Below are positions 16,049 to 24,779 of a stretch of 64,000 nucleotides of DNA, piece after piece. The position numbers and the translations under genes are program-made. Source of the DNA: Gordonia prachuapensis (lineage in GTDB: Bacteria; Actinomycetota; Actinomycetes; Mycobacteriales; Mycobacteriaceae); assembly GCF_036350515.1 (NCBI RefSeq), contig NZ_JAZDUE010000001.1:456262-520261 (forward strand). Direction: 5' to 3'. The first letter of the stretch is position 1, and every line of letters begins with the position of its first letter. The notes below the pieces were generated by a model, which saw nothing but the letters and a program-made list of their open reading frames with translations, did no database searches and was not told the origin of the DNA.

Positions 16049-16945
16049 TCAGGAATCGGCGACGACGGCGCGTTCCTTGGCGTCGGCCTTCTTCTCCGCG
16101 ATCTCCTCCTGTACGTCGATCTCGGTGGTGCCCTCCGGGAGCCGTCGGGACGGCCCGGTGCGGTAGTGCGTCGCGTAGAGCATGACGCCGACGAAGGTGA
16201 GTCCGCCGACCAGGTTGCCCACCACGGTGGGGATCTCGTTCCACACCAGGTAGTCGGCGATCGAGAAGTCGCCGCCGAGCATCAGGCCGGAGGGGAACAG
16301 GAACATGTTGACGATCGAGTGCTCGAAGCCCATGTAGAAGAACAGCATGATCGGCATCCACATGCCGATGACCTTGCCGGGCACCGATGTCGACATCATC
16401 GCGGCGACCACACCGGTGGAGACCATCCAGTTGCACAGCACGCCGCGGATGAACAGGGTCAGCATTCCGGCGGCACCGTGTTCGGCGTATCCGACGGTGC
16501 GTGAATGGCCGATCTCACCCAGCTGCTGTCCGACCGCGTCGGGGTCCACACTGAAGCCGTACGTGGCGATGATCGCCATGAACAACGCGACGGTGATCGC
16601 GCCGAGGAAGTTGCCCACGAACACCAGGCCCCAGTTGCGCAGCATGCTCTTGACGGTCACGCCTCGACGTTTGTCCAGCAGCGCGAGGGGTACGAGGGTG
16701 AACACGCCGGTCAGCAGGTCGAAGCCCATCAGGTACAGCAGACAGAAGCCGACCGGGAACAGCACTGCTCCGAGCAGCGGCTCGCCCGTCCGTACCGTGA
16801 TCGTGACCGCGAACGCCGCGGCGAGGGCGAGGATCGCGCCCGCCATGTAGGCGCGGATCAGGGTGTCCCGGGTGGACAGGAATGTCTTTGCCTCGCCGGC
16901 ATCGACCATCTGTTTGGCGAATTCGGCGGGCTTCACATACGACAT
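16049..16945 (-). CDS. formate/nitrite transporter (FNT) family channel
   Basis: The 298-aa protein has six spans and FNT hallmarks: 'FLSTRDTLIRAYMAGAILALAAAFAVTITV', 'LFPVGFCLLYLMGFDLLTGVFTLVPLALLDKR', 'NWGLVFVGNFLGAITVALFMAI', 'IRGVLCNWMVSTGVVAAMM', 'FFYMGFEHSIVNMFLFPSGLMLGG' (with the pore His of FEHSI) and 'EIPTVVGNLVGGLTFVGVMLYATHY'. These pentameric channels pass formate, nitrite or related small anions. The C-terminal tail of about 30 residues is charged. It stands alone, converging on the YihY-like gene with the shared hairpin between them. The ATG start is preceded by a GAGGAG-like site. Confidence 0.95.
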   Translation of the reverse strand: MSYVKPAEFAKQMVDAGEAKTFLSTRDTLIRAYMAGAILALAAAFAVTITVRTGEPLLGAVLFPVGFCLLYLMGFDLLTGVFTLVPLALLDKRRGVTVKSMLRNWGLVFVGNFLGAITVALFMAIIATYGFSVDPDAVGQQLGEIGHSRTVGYAEHGAAGMLTLFIRGVLCNWMVSTGVVAAMMSTSVPGKVIGMWMPIMLFFYMGFEHSIVNMFLFPSGLMLGGDFSIADYLVWNEIPTVVGNLVGGLTFVGVMLYATHYRTGPSRRLPEGTTEIDVQEEIAEKKADAKERAVVADS

Positions 16946-17136
16946 GCGAGCTCCTCAGGTAGACAGTGAACGCCCGTCAGTCAATCGAGCCGGAATGTCG
17001 TTTTTGTGTCATGGCGACGAAACGGTGTTACATCCTCCTCACGATGGCCCCAGACGCGTGTGATGTTGCGTGGCTGGGGGAAGTGGCACTGTGACGTGGC
17101 GCACGAAAGTGGGTCCACGCCGGGGGATCTCGTCGG

Positions 17137-17490
17137 TCACCAGATGACGGCGATCCCCGCTGCCGTCAGCGACAGCACGCCGGCCGCGACGAACATGGCC
17201 CGGGGCACAGACTCGCCCGTCTTGCGTTGTCGCGCGCTACCCATCCCCAGTACACCGCCCAGGACGAGCAGGATGACCAGCTTCACGGCGATCTTCGGGT
17301 AGTTGAGGTCGATGCCGGCAGGCCACGGCGCGGCGAGGGCCAGACCGGTGAGCAGGGAGAGGAGCAGGCCATAGTCCATCAGCCGGGTGAAACGGAACCG
17401 GCGCGCGGCCGCTTCGGCGGCCCACGCGCCGAACGTCACCGCGAAGCCGACGATGTGCAGCAGGACGACGACGTTGCGTAGTAGTTCCAC
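17137..17490 (-). CDS. small four-span membrane protein
   Basis: The 117-aa product shows four hydrophobic segments: 'NVVVLLHIVGFAVTFGAWAAEAAA', 'LMDYGLLLSLLTGLALAAPW', 'KIAVKLVILLVLGGVLGMG' and 'AMFVAAGVLSLTAAGIAVIW'. His12 in 'LLHIVGFA' and a Lys in the third span are typical of a small actinobacterial integral-membrane family sometimes annotated as Fe-S or haem related. No cysteines are present, so I would not call it an iron-sulphur protein. The gene is single, between FNT and the lipid-kinase-like gene. Confidence 0.75.
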   Translation of the reverse strand: MELLRNVVVLLHIVGFAVTFGAWAAEAAARRFRFTRLMDYGLLLSLLTGLALAAPWPAGIDLNYPKIAVKLVILLVLGGVLGMGSARQRKTGESVPRAMFVAAGVLSLTAAGIAVIW

Positions 17491-17550
17491 GCGACCAGAT
17501 TATCGGACACGGGCAGTGTCCACTACGGACTCGTCAATGGACTCGAGATG

Positions 17551-18927
17551 CTACAGGTGGGGCTCGTGACCTGCTGCGACATCGATCAGCGCACGCACAT
17601 TGACATCGCGGGCCTCGCGCCGCGCGGCGGCTGTCCGGTTGTCGGAGGGCACGAGCAGACGCAGACCGCGGGGGTGGCTGCGCAAGGTCAACGGCGTGGT
17701 CAGATCCATGGACTCACCATCGATGCCGACGGCCGCGTGGCCGCCGCGGGAATCGATCACCACCGACTCGGCGGTGAACTCGTGCCAGAACGGGCTGGTC
17801 TTGCGGAGCCCGAACGCCGAGCGCGCCATCAGCCGCGCAGCCTCGGCGGCCGTGGAGGTGGACACCGCGATCACCCCGAGCGTGCCGGTGTCCATCCGCC
17901 GACGCGTGGCGGCGTCCAGCGATGTCGCGGTGACGTAGGGGTTGTTCGACACGAGGATCATGAACGCACCGTCGACCTCGCGGCCCGACGGTGCGGTGAA
18001 CTGCAGATCGAAGGGCTGCGCGGTCGGACCCAGCAGGTCGGGCAACAGCATCGCCGCGGTCTGGGCCTTCTCGTCGCGGTAGGACTCCTCGGCCACGATG
18101 GTCGCGTAGACACCGAGCGAGACGTTGTTGACGAAGAGGCGCCCGTTGACGGTCGCATAATCCACCCGGCGCTCCACGGCGTCACGAAACGCCCGCAGGG
18201 TGGTGCGAGGGTCGGCGCGGTCGAGTCCGAGATCGAGCGCGAAATGGTTGCGCGTCCCCGCGCTGACGCAGACGAACGGCAGATCGTGCTCCACCGCGAC
18301 GGAGGCGACGAGGGCCTGCGAACCGTCCCCGCCGGCCATCCCCAGGCAGTCGGCCCCGGAGGCCACCGCGTCCCGTGCGATCTGTTCGAGATCATCGCCC
18401 GGCTCGAGGACCACCGTCTCGACACCCAGTTCGGCTGCGGCCTCGCGGATCCCGTATCGCTGCACCTTCCCGCCGCCGGAGCGTGGATTGCAGATCAGTA
18501 CCGGCTTGGCGGGTGGTCGGGACTCGCGTCGACGATCCAATGCGTGCAGGTCCGGGACGAGCGCGTACCTGGCGCACGCGATCGATACACCGAGTACCAG
18601 GACCGTGACCGTCAGCCGAACGACGATCGCATCGAACGCGAGCAGCGCGTGACCCATCGCCCACGTGACGACCACGAGACCCGCGGCGATGGCCATCGCG
18701 CCCCAGATGCGTCGGCGATCGCGCTCGGTCACCACCCACCATGCGCCGGCGACCGCGGTGAGTAGGCCGGCCACGCCGATCGCGACGGACGCGACGCTGT
18801 GTACGACGAAGCCCACTGTCAGTGCCAGGAAGACGCCGAGACCGATCAGAGAGATGATCGCTCCGACGCGGCGTCGAGGTCCCGGTCTGCCGACTGCGTC
18901 GGGGTGGTCGGTGGTGGAACGGCCCAT
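17551..18927 (-). CDS. diacylglycerol-kinase-like (DAGK_cat) protein with N-terminal membrane domain
   Basis: Start chosen at ATG 18927 ('MGRSTTDHPD'), giving 458 aa; the frame is open far upstream but overlaps another gene. Residues 25-130 hold about four membrane spans. From about 155 the catalytic domain begins with 'KPVLICNPRSGGGKV', followed by the nucleotide motif 'CLGMAGGDGSQALVASVA', then 'FVCVSAGTRNHFALDLGLDR' (the GT.N.FA motif) and 'VDYATVNGRLFVNNVSLGVYA'. The family phosphorylates lipids such as diacylglycerol, sphingoid bases or PIM precursors. The membrane fusion suggests a membrane-embedded lipid substrate. It lies 12 bases downstream of the reductase gene in a likely operon. 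Confidence 0.9.
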   Translation of the reverse strand: MGRSTTDHPDAVGRPGPRRRVGAIISLIGLGVFLALTVGFVVHSVASVAIGVAGLLTAVAGAWWVVTERDRRRIWGAMAIAAGLVVVTWAMGHALLAFDAIVVRLTVTVLVLGVSIACARYALVPDLHALDRRRESRPPAKPVLICNPRSGGGKVQRYGIREAAAELGVETVVLEPGDDLEQIARDAVASGADCLGMAGGDGSQALVASVAVEHDLPFVCVSAGTRNHFALDLGLDRADPRTTLRAFRDAVERRVDYATVNGRLFVNNVSLGVYATIVAEESYRDEKAQTAAMLLPDLLGPTAQPFDLQFTAPSGREVDGAFMILVSNNPYVTATSLDAATRRRMDTGTLGVIAVSTSTAAEAARLMARSAFGLRKTSPFWHEFTAESVVIDSRGGHAAVGIDGESMDLTTPLTLRSHPRGLRLLVPSDNRTAAARREARDVNVRALIDVAAGHEPHL

Positions 18928-18938
18928 TGCGTCACCGC

Positions 18939-19418
18939 TCAGCGAGGGGTGAGGCGGAACGACCGCGCGCCGACCCCGTACAGGCGATGCAGGTCGTCGG
19001 CGTCGGGTGTTCCGTCCGGGTGGATCGTGACGTTGTTCATCTTCGCGAATTGCGGCTGGTCGCGACAGATCTCGCCGTAGTGGGCGACGACGTCGGCTTC
19101 GTCCGTGAATGCCTCGACGTCGGCGGTGTGCCGGTGACGTCGCAGCCTGATCTCGATCGGGGTGCCCGTCACCAGGTTTCTGCGCCACGGGAAGTGGGTT
19201 CCGATCAGCAATGTGTCGCCGACACGGCTGTAGGCCACCGGGAGGGTGTAGCGCCGGCCCGTCGTGCGGCCCATGACGTAGAGGGTGAGTAACCGGCCGC
19301 TGACGAGTGTGTGCAGACCCGGGGTGGCCAGCACGCCTCGGACGAGCCGATTGGCGGCGTCCTGATACTTCATCTTCTGCGGCGCATCCGGACTCGTCAC
19401 GACAGTCAGGGTACCCAT
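18939..19418 (-). CDS. deazaflavin-type (DDN-like) nitroreductase/quinone reductase family protein
   Basis: The core 'LYVMGRTTGRRYTLPVAYSRVGDTLLIGTHFPWRRNLVTGTPIEIRLRRHRHTADV' is the split-barrel fold of mycobacterial F420H2-dependent Ddn-like reductases. Its 'RTTGRRYTLPV' binds the cofactor phosphate region. The start is uncertain: ATG 19418 gives 159 aa, ATG 19373 ('MKYQDAANRL') 144 aa, and the frame is open to 19466. Substrates may be quinones or nitro compounds. It probably heads a two-gene transcript with the lipid-kinase-like gene and is divergent from cyanase. Confidence 0.82.
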   Translation of the reverse strand: MGTLTVVTSPDAPQKMKYQDAANRLVRGVLATPGLHTLVSGRLLTLYVMGRTTGRRYTLPVAYSRVGDTLLIGTHFPWRRNLVTGTPIEIRLRRHRHTADVEAFTDEADVVAHYGEICRDQPQFAKMNNVTIHPDGTPDADDLHRLYGVGARSFRLTPR

Positions 19419-19516
19419 CGGCGATGCGCCCGCGACCGATCCGCGCGCTGCTCGTGTGGCAGACATCGTCCGCTCGACGCAAGGTGGAAGGACCTGAACC
19501 CGAACGAGGAGAGCAC

Positions 19517-19969
19517 ATGACCGCTCCGATCATGCCCAAGTCCGACGCCGCCGACCTGATCGTCGCTGCGCGAATCCGGCAGGGCCTCAAGTGGTCCGAC
19601 ATCGCCGAACGCATCGGCGCACCCGTCGTGTGGACCGTCGCCGCGTTGCTCGGCAAGCATCCGGTGCCTGCGGACAAGGCCACCATGGTCGTCGAGATGC
19701 TCGGTCTGGGTGAGGGCGTCACCGAAAGCCTCATACAGCAGCCCACGCGGGTGGCCGACGACGCGGCGGCCACCGATCCCACGATCTATCGGTTCCACGA
19801 GGCTCTTGCGGTGTACGGGCCGGCGCTCAAGGAGTTGATCCACGAGGAGTTCGGCGACGGCATCATGAGCGCCATCAACTTCAAGGTCGATGTGTCCCGC
19901 CGCCCCGATCCCGACGGTGACCGGGTGGTGGTGACCTTCGACGGAAAGTTCCTCGACTATCGGTGGTGA
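19517..19969 (+). CDS. cynS: cyanate hydratase (cyanase)
   Basis: Started at ATG 19517 after CGAGGAGAG, the product is 150 aa. The catalytic residues known from E. coli (Arg96, Glu99, Ser122) appear as Arg92 and Glu95 in 'YRFHEALAVYGPALKELIHEEFGDGIMSAINFKVDV' and Ser118 in 'GIMSAI', all with the same offset of four. The N-terminal part is the helical POU-like domain ('ARIRQGLKWSDIAERIG'). Cyanase is a decamer that converts cyanate and bicarbonate to ammonia and CO2. No carbonic anhydrase or transporter gene is adjacent. It appears to be a single-gene unit. Confidence 0.97.
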   Translation: MTAPIMPKSDAADLIVAARIRQGLKWSDIAERIGAPVVWTVAALLGKHPVPADKATMVVEMLGLGEGVTESLIQQPTRVADDAAATDPTIYRFHEALAVYGPALKELIHEEFGDGIMSAINFKVDVSRRPDPDGDRVVVTFDGKFLDYRW

Positions 19970-19996
19970 TGTCGATTTCGCGGATCGTCGATCGTC
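19970..19996 (+). promoter_or_regulatory. candidate ECF42-type promoter
   Basis: TGTCGA (19970-19975), a 17-base spacer and CGTC (19993-19996) precede the DGPF gene. This resembles the autoregulatory motif I recall for ECF42 sigma factors (TGTCGA / CGTC). The predicted start near 20003 leaves a 5' leader of about 44 bases before the ATG at 20047. Confidence 0.5.
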
Positions 19997-20046
19997 TTGA
20001 TGGTGTGGCTCCCACCACGGGGAGACACTGAGACGAGGAGGACATC

Positions 20047-20418
20047 ATGCGATTCGCACTACTGATCAACAACGCCGAGCCGGAACCCGGACAGATACCC
20101 GACGAGGCCATCGCCGAGATGCAGGTCGCGATGAGCGGCTACACCGACGCCCTGAACGCCGCCGGCGTCCTGGTGGCGGCCGAGATCCTCGAGCCCACCG
20201 CACGCACCCAGACGGTCACGCGACGCGATGGGGACCTACGCGTCCAGGACGGTCCGTTCGCCGACACCCGTGAGGCTCTGGCCGGCGTCTTCCTGCTCGA
20301 TGTGCCCGACCGCGACGCGGCGATGACCTGGGCGGAGAAGTTGCCGGCGACGCAGTACGCGGTGGTCGAGGTGCGTCAGGCAGCGCTGTCGTGTGTCGAC
20401 GGTGCCTGGGCGCACTGA
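20047..20418 (+). CDS. DGPF/YCII-related protein
   Basis: The 123-aa protein is the YCII-related type with the namesake motif 'VQDGPFADTREALAGVFLLDV', a ferredoxin-like fold, and 'MRFALLINNAEPE' as the first strand. In bacteria such DGPF genes are characteristic neighbours and likely targets of ECF42 sigma factors, and here the sigma gene follows 9 bases downstream. Function is unknown; roles in antibiotic-related stress have been proposed. A strong ribosome site (GAGGAGG) precedes the ATG. Confidence 0.92.
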   Translation: MRFALLINNAEPEPGQIPDEAIAEMQVAMSGYTDALNAAGVLVAAEILEPTARTQTVTRRDGDLRVQDGPFADTREALAGVFLLDVPDRDAAMTWAEKLPATQYAVVEVRQAALSCVDGAWAH

Positions 20419-20427
20419 AGCAGTCGT

Positions 20428-21609
20428 GTGACCACGAGATCGGCATCCGAGGTCGCGGAGCGTGCCGCCCGGGAGTCCTACGGTCGGCTGCTTGCCGCGG
20501 TGGCGGCGGCCACACACGACGTGGCCGCCGCCGAGGACGCGCTCGGTGACGCATTCGAGCGTGCCCTGCGGCGCTGGCCGGTCGACGGTGTGCCGACGGA
20601 GCCGGACGCCTGGCTGCTCACGGTGGCTCGCAATCGTCAGCGCGACCTGTGGCGTTCGGCGGCGTTCCGGACCGCGGTGCCCTTCGACGAGTTCATCCAC
20701 GCCGGCGTCGCGCCGGACGGAGTCGTGTCACCGTTGCGTGACCGTCGACTCGAACTGCTACTCGTGTGCGCGCATCCGGCGATCAGTGCGGGTGTGCACG
20801 CACCGTTGATGCTGAACACCGTCCTCGGCTACACGGCCGAACAGATCGGGCGCGCGTTCGCGATACCGACGTCGACGATGGCGGCGCGACTGGTGCGCGC
20901 GAAGCGACACATCAAGGAGCGGGCTCTTGAGTTCGTGGTGCCGTCGGGTGACGAGGTCGGGCGTCGGGTGGCTCCGGTGCTCGAATCCGTATGGGCGGCT
21001 TTCAGTATCGAGTGGCCGACCGTCGCGCGCGAACGACGCGCACTGTTGCTCGGTCTGGGCCAGGTGATCAGCGAGGTGTTGCGCGACGATGCCGAGGCGC
21101 ACGGACTGGTCGCCGCGATGGAGTTGTCGTCGGCGCGGTTGCCGGCCCGCACCGGCGACGACGGCAACTTCGTCCCGCTGTCGGAGCAGGACCCGGCGCG
21201 GTGGGACGCCGACCTCATCGCCGACGCGCACGTTCACCTTCGGGAGGCCCACCGGCTGAGGTCGATCGGACGGTTCCAGTTGGAGGCCGCGATCGGGGCG
21301 GTGCACTGCGCGCGCCTGCCCGGCCGTCCGCCCGATTGGGACGTGCTGCGCCGACTGCACGAGTCCCTGCAGGCGCTGGCAGCCGTCGTCGCCGAGACCG
21401 ACGGCCCCGAAGCGGCGTTGGCGAAACTGGAGTCGCTCGATGGTGCGCATCGGTTCCAACCGGCATGGGTGACCCGGGCGCACCTGCTCGAACGACTGGG
21501 GCGTACCTCCGACGCCGCGCAGGCCTACCACAAAGCGATCAGCCTCACGATCGACGCAACCGAACGCGACTACCTCACTCGGCGGAGGACCGACCTCGAC
21601 ACCCGGTAG
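20428..21609 (+). CDS. ECF42-group RNA polymerase sigma factor with long C-terminal extension
   Basis: Residues 1-180 contain sigma region 2 ('AARESYGRLLAAVAAATHDVAAAEDALGDAFERAL', 'EPDAWLLTVARNRQRDLWR') and region 4 ('LNTVLGYTAEQIGRAFAIPTSTMAARLVRAKRHI'). The remaining 210 residues form the SnoaL-free, TPR-like extension typical of ECF42 ('AEAHGLVAAMELSSARLPART', 'EAAIGAVHC', 'LERLGRTSDAAQAYHKAISLT'). No anti-sigma factor is encoded next to it, as is normal for this group, in which the extension takes over control. Length (393 aa) and linkage to the DGPF gene both fit. GTG start. Confidence 0.93.
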   Translation: MTTRSASEVAERAARESYGRLLAAVAAATHDVAAAEDALGDAFERALRRWPVDGVPTEPDAWLLTVARNRQRDLWRSAAFRTAVPFDEFIHAGVAPDGVVSPLRDRRLELLLVCAHPAISAGVHAPLMLNTVLGYTAEQIGRAFAIPTSTMAARLVRAKRHIKERALEFVVPSGDEVGRRVAPVLESVWAAFSIEWPTVARERRALLLGLGQVISEVLRDDAEAHGLVAAMELSSARLPARTGDDGNFVPLSEQDPARWDADLIADAHVHLREAHRLRSIGRFQLEAAIGAVHCARLPGRPPDWDVLRRLHESLQALAAVVAETDGPEAALAKLESLDGAHRFQPAWVTRAHLLERLGRTSDAAQAYHKAISLTIDATERDYLTRRRTDLDTR

Positions 21610-21699
21610 GTCGACCCGACCGGTCTGTCGCGTCGAGCGCCGAGGGAAGTAGACATTCCGTCCGTTGATCGTGCGCCGACCAGGCCGCAGAGTGGCCCA

Positions 21700-23118
21700 A
21701 TGACCATCGGCGCACCCACCGACCAACCCGACGCGCATGCCGCCCCGCAGGCCGACTACCGCGACAAGGTTCTCGCGGTCGAGCCGGGCGGGAACGAACA
21801 GATCCCGCTCGAGGCACGCCACGGCACCCCGCGGGGGCTCTTCTGGACCTGGACAGCGCCCAACCTCGAGTTCGCGACGATCTTCGTCGGGGTGATCTCG
21901 GTGCTCTACTTCGGGCTGTCCTTCTGGCAGGCCGTGGCGGCGATGGCGCTCGGCAACCTTCTCGGGGCCGCGGCCCATTTCCTGTTGTCCGCGGAGGGGC
22001 CGTTGCACGGAGTGCCGCAGATGGTGTTGGGGCGCCTGGCTTTCGGTTATCGGGGCAATGTCATCCCGGCGACGTTCATGGCGGTGATGTGCGGTGTCGG
22101 CTGGTTCGCGACCAACAGCGTCAGCGGCGCCTTCGCGTTGTCGTCCCTGTTCGGAATGACCCCGTTGGTCGGCCTCGTCGTCATCGTGGTGTTGCAGACG
22201 TCGTTCGCGTTCTTCGGGCACAACCTCGTCCAACGGTTCGAACGCATCGCGGCACCGATCCTGGCGGTGATCTTCGTGATCGGGGCCGTCATCATCTTCG
22301 GCAAATCGCAGCTCGGTGCACCGTCGGCCGACGGCGGATTCTCCACCGGCGGTTTCCTGTTGACCGTCGGTGCCGCGTTCGGCTACACGGCGGGCTGGAC
22401 ACCCTACGCGGCCGACTACACCCGGTATCTGCCCCCGACCGTCTCGAAGATCCAGACCGGGCTGTTCGCCTCCGCCGGGTTGTTCCTGTCGACAACGTTC
22501 CTCATGGTCGTGGGTGCGGCGTCGATCACCATCGGAGATCCCGTCTCCGACAACCCGACCGAAGCGTTCACCGCGAACCTCCCGTCGGCGGTGGCGGATC
22601 TGACACTGCTGGCCATCGCCATCGGAGCCGTCGCGGCCAACGCCATCAACGTGTACTCCGGCGCGATGGCGTTCGTCACGATGGGCTTCCGGCTGCCGGT
22701 GGGATTGCAACGGGCGTTGGTCACCGTCTTCTTCGGTGTCGTTGGATTCCTCGTCGCGTGGTGGGCCCTCGACGACGCGGCCGCCTCCTACGAGGCGTTC
22801 CTGCTGCTGGTCGCGTACTGGATCGGGCCGTGGCTGGGTGTCGTGTTCGCGGATCGGCTCCTGCGGCGCGAGCAGCCCCCGTTGGCCCTGTTGTACGACA
22901 CCGGTTACCGCAACTGGGCGGGGGTGGCAGCGTTCGTCGTCGCGCTGGTCGGCTCGGTGCTGCTCTTCTGCAATCAGGAGAAGTTCGTCGGCATCGTGGT
23001 GCGGGCCGTACCCGAGCTGGGTGACATCGGTGCCTTCGTCGGATTCGTCATCGCGTTCCTGGGCTACCTGGTCCTCGCCCGTGGTCAGGTCGAGGAATCG
23101 CAGCGTGCGTATCGCTGA
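21700..23118 (+). CDS. NCS1 family purine/cytosine permease
   Basis: The 472-aa protein has about twelve spans and NCS1 motifs: 'GTPRGLFWTWTAPNLEFATIFVGVI' in the first span, 'AEGPLHGVPQMVLGRLAFGYRGNVIPATFMAVMCGVGWF', and 'GYTAGWTPYAADYTRYLP' in the sixth, which lines the base-binding site. NCS1 carriers import nucleobases such as cytosine, or hydantoins, with H+ or Na+. The nearby PucR regulator and cytosine deaminase favour a pyrimidine base. It is convergent with the regulator gene (9 bases apart). Confidence 0.93.
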   Translation: MTIGAPTDQPDAHAAPQADYRDKVLAVEPGGNEQIPLEARHGTPRGLFWTWTAPNLEFATIFVGVISVLYFGLSFWQAVAAMALGNLLGAAAHFLLSAEGPLHGVPQMVLGRLAFGYRGNVIPATFMAVMCGVGWFATNSVSGAFALSSLFGMTPLVGLVVIVVLQTSFAFFGHNLVQRFERIAAPILAVIFVIGAVIIFGKSQLGAPSADGGFSTGGFLLTVGAAFGYTAGWTPYAADYTRYLPPTVSKIQTGLFASAGLFLSTTFLMVVGAASITIGDPVSDNPTEAFTANLPSAVADLTLLAIAIGAVAANAINVYSGAMAFVTMGFRLPVGLQRALVTVFFGVVGFLVAWWALDDAAASYEAFLLLVAYWIGPWLGVVFADRLLRREQPPLALLYDTGYRNWAGVAAFVVALVGSVLLFCNQEKFVGIVVRAVPELGDIGAFVGFVIAFLGYLVLARGQVEESQRAYR

Positions 23119-23127
23119 TCGGCGCGG

Positions 23128-24693
23128 TCACCGTCGCCGTCCGCCGGTCCGTTCCACCGCGATCGCGAGCAGCACCGAGGTGTAGATGTCCGGCGCGGTC
23201 GGGTCGAACCCGAGTACGCCCCGGATCCGGTCGAGCCGCTGATAGAGACTCTGACGTCCGATGTGCAGCACCTCCGCGGACCTGGTGGCGCTACAGCCGA
23301 GCCGCAGGTGGGTCTCGAGTGTCGTCAGCAGTCGGCCATCCGGCCCGTCGTGAACGATGAGCGGTGACAACAGATCTGCGATCTCCGCACGCACGTCGTC
23401 GTCGACAGCGCGGACAGCTGCGTGGGTGACGAGTTCGCGGCTGGTGAACACCTGACGGGTCGGATCCGCGATCGACAGGTCGTTCGCGAGACCGATCCGC
23501 TCCCCGGCGCGACGAAGCGATTCGGCGAGCCGCGCGGACAACTCGATGCCTGGCGGAGCGTCGTCGAGCCGGTGTGCGTCACCCACGACCGTCGTCATCC
23601 CGCCGGCGATGCCCCGGACCGCGGCGATCGCATCTGCGGTCTCGCCGACCGGGTCGGTCGCCGAGGTCGTGACCATCAGGGCGTACACCGTCGCGTCGAC
23701 AGTCGCCGACACGATGCCGCCGACACTGCCGGCCGCGCGCGCCAAGGCCGCGTCGGCCATCCGGGGGTCCGGCGCCTCGGCGGCCACAGTGACCAGCCGC
23801 GCCGAGTCCTGACGTCCCACACCTGCGCTCACCAATCGGGCGAGCAGGTCGGCGCGACGGATCGCGCGGCCCCCGACGATCTCCTCGACGAGCCGTGTTC
23901 CGACAGTCGAGCCCCGGGTCCCCGATCGGGTGAGGGTCGCGGCGACCGGGCCTGCGGCGACCTCGAGTAGCCGTTCGACCCGATCGGAAGGATGGCCGGC
24001 ACCCGTGCCCGCGACGAGGCGCGCTATCTCGCGGCCACGTACGACGACCGGCGTCGTTGCCGAGGCGGCCTCGACGATCCGCCATGCCGACCGGTCGTCG
24101 TCGACGCCATGTGCTGCGAGCAGGGCCCCGCCCGACCCGATCAACACGACCGGACACCCGGTCGCCTCCGCGACAGAACCGAGCATTCCGGCGACTCCGC
24201 CGGGGGAGACGAGGTCGGTGTGCAGGGCCTCGTCGAGCCGGGCGCGCAATCTCAGTTCGTCGACCTCGGCCGCCACGATGGCGGTGTTGGCGCGGCGGCA
24301 GATATCGATGAACGGTTGCACGCGACGCAGTTCGATGATCGGCAACCTGGACGCAGATCCTTCCTGCACCATCTCGTCGGGGAGCACGTCGAACGTCCGG
24401 CCCACCTCGAAGGCGAGCCCGGCGACACCTCGCTCGGCGAGGTCACGGACATAGTGACGCCGTGTGCCGGCGTCGAGTCCGCGCAGGCCGAGTCCGGTGG
24501 TGAGAAGGAGTTCACCGCCCGTCAGCAACGGTCCGATCTCGAAGATCTCGCTGGAATGCACCCACCTCACCGGATTGCCGAGCCGCTCGTGTGCGGTGAG
24601 GACGCGTGGGTCGGCGGCGGCGAGGTGCAGGGCGATGACCTCACGCAGACTCGGAAGTGTGGCGGAGGACGTAGGAGACGAGAACGTCGGCAC
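23128..24693 (-). CDS. PucR family transcriptional regulator
   Basis: The 521-aa protein has the PucR order: N-terminal purine-catabolism domain ('LPSLREVIALHLAAADPRVLTAHERLGNPVRWVHSSEIFEIGPLLTGGELLLTTGLGL'), a middle GAF-like/GGDEF-like region ('GHPSDRVERLLEVAAGPVAATL'), and a C-terminal HTH_30 ('TLETHLRLGCSATRSAEVLHIGRQSLYQRLDRIRGVLG'). Such proteins activate nucleobase and amino-acid uptake and breakdown genes in response to the substrate. It is divergent from the deaminase-oxygenase pair and convergent with the permease, so it probably controls both. A 7-base inverted repeat lies in the divergent region (24728-24753). Confidence 0.92.
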   Translation of the reverse strand: MPTFSSPTSSATLPSLREVIALHLAAADPRVLTAHERLGNPVRWVHSSEIFEIGPLLTGGELLLTTGLGLRGLDAGTRRHYVRDLAERGVAGLAFEVGRTFDVLPDEMVQEGSASRLPIIELRRVQPFIDICRRANTAIVAAEVDELRLRARLDEALHTDLVSPGGVAGMLGSVAEATGCPVVLIGSGGALLAAHGVDDDRSAWRIVEAASATTPVVVRGREIARLVAGTGAGHPSDRVERLLEVAAGPVAATLTRSGTRGSTVGTRLVEEIVGGRAIRRADLLARLVSAGVGRQDSARLVTVAAEAPDPRMADAALARAAGSVGGIVSATVDATVYALMVTTSATDPVGETADAIAAVRGIAGGMTTVVGDAHRLDDAPPGIELSARLAESLRRAGERIGLANDLSIADPTRQVFTSRELVTHAAVRAVDDDVRAEIADLLSPLIVHDGPDGRLLTTLETHLRLGCSATRSAEVLHIGRQSLYQRLDRIRGVLGFDPTAPDIYTSVLLAIAVERTGGRRR

Positions 24694-24727
24694 CAGCTGA
24701 CGATATGCACATGTCCGTCACGCTGCA

Positions 24728-24753
24728 GCACGACGGACTGTCGGTTGTCGTGC
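24728..24753. promoter_or_regulatory. inverted repeat upstream of cytosine deaminase
   Basis: GCACGAC (24728-24734) and GTCGTGC (24747-24753) flank 12 bases, between the PucR start and the preferred deaminase start at 24780. It may be a regulator site. The arms are short, so chance is possible. Confidence 0.35.
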
Positions 24754-24779
24754 TCGGAAAGCGACGGCAGGCTCGACAC

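Noticed and set aside
20758..22710. 650-codon antisense frame over the ECF42 sigma and NCS1 permease genes
   Set aside because: Composition is Arg/Gly/His-rich with no domain, and both opposing genes have full-length families.
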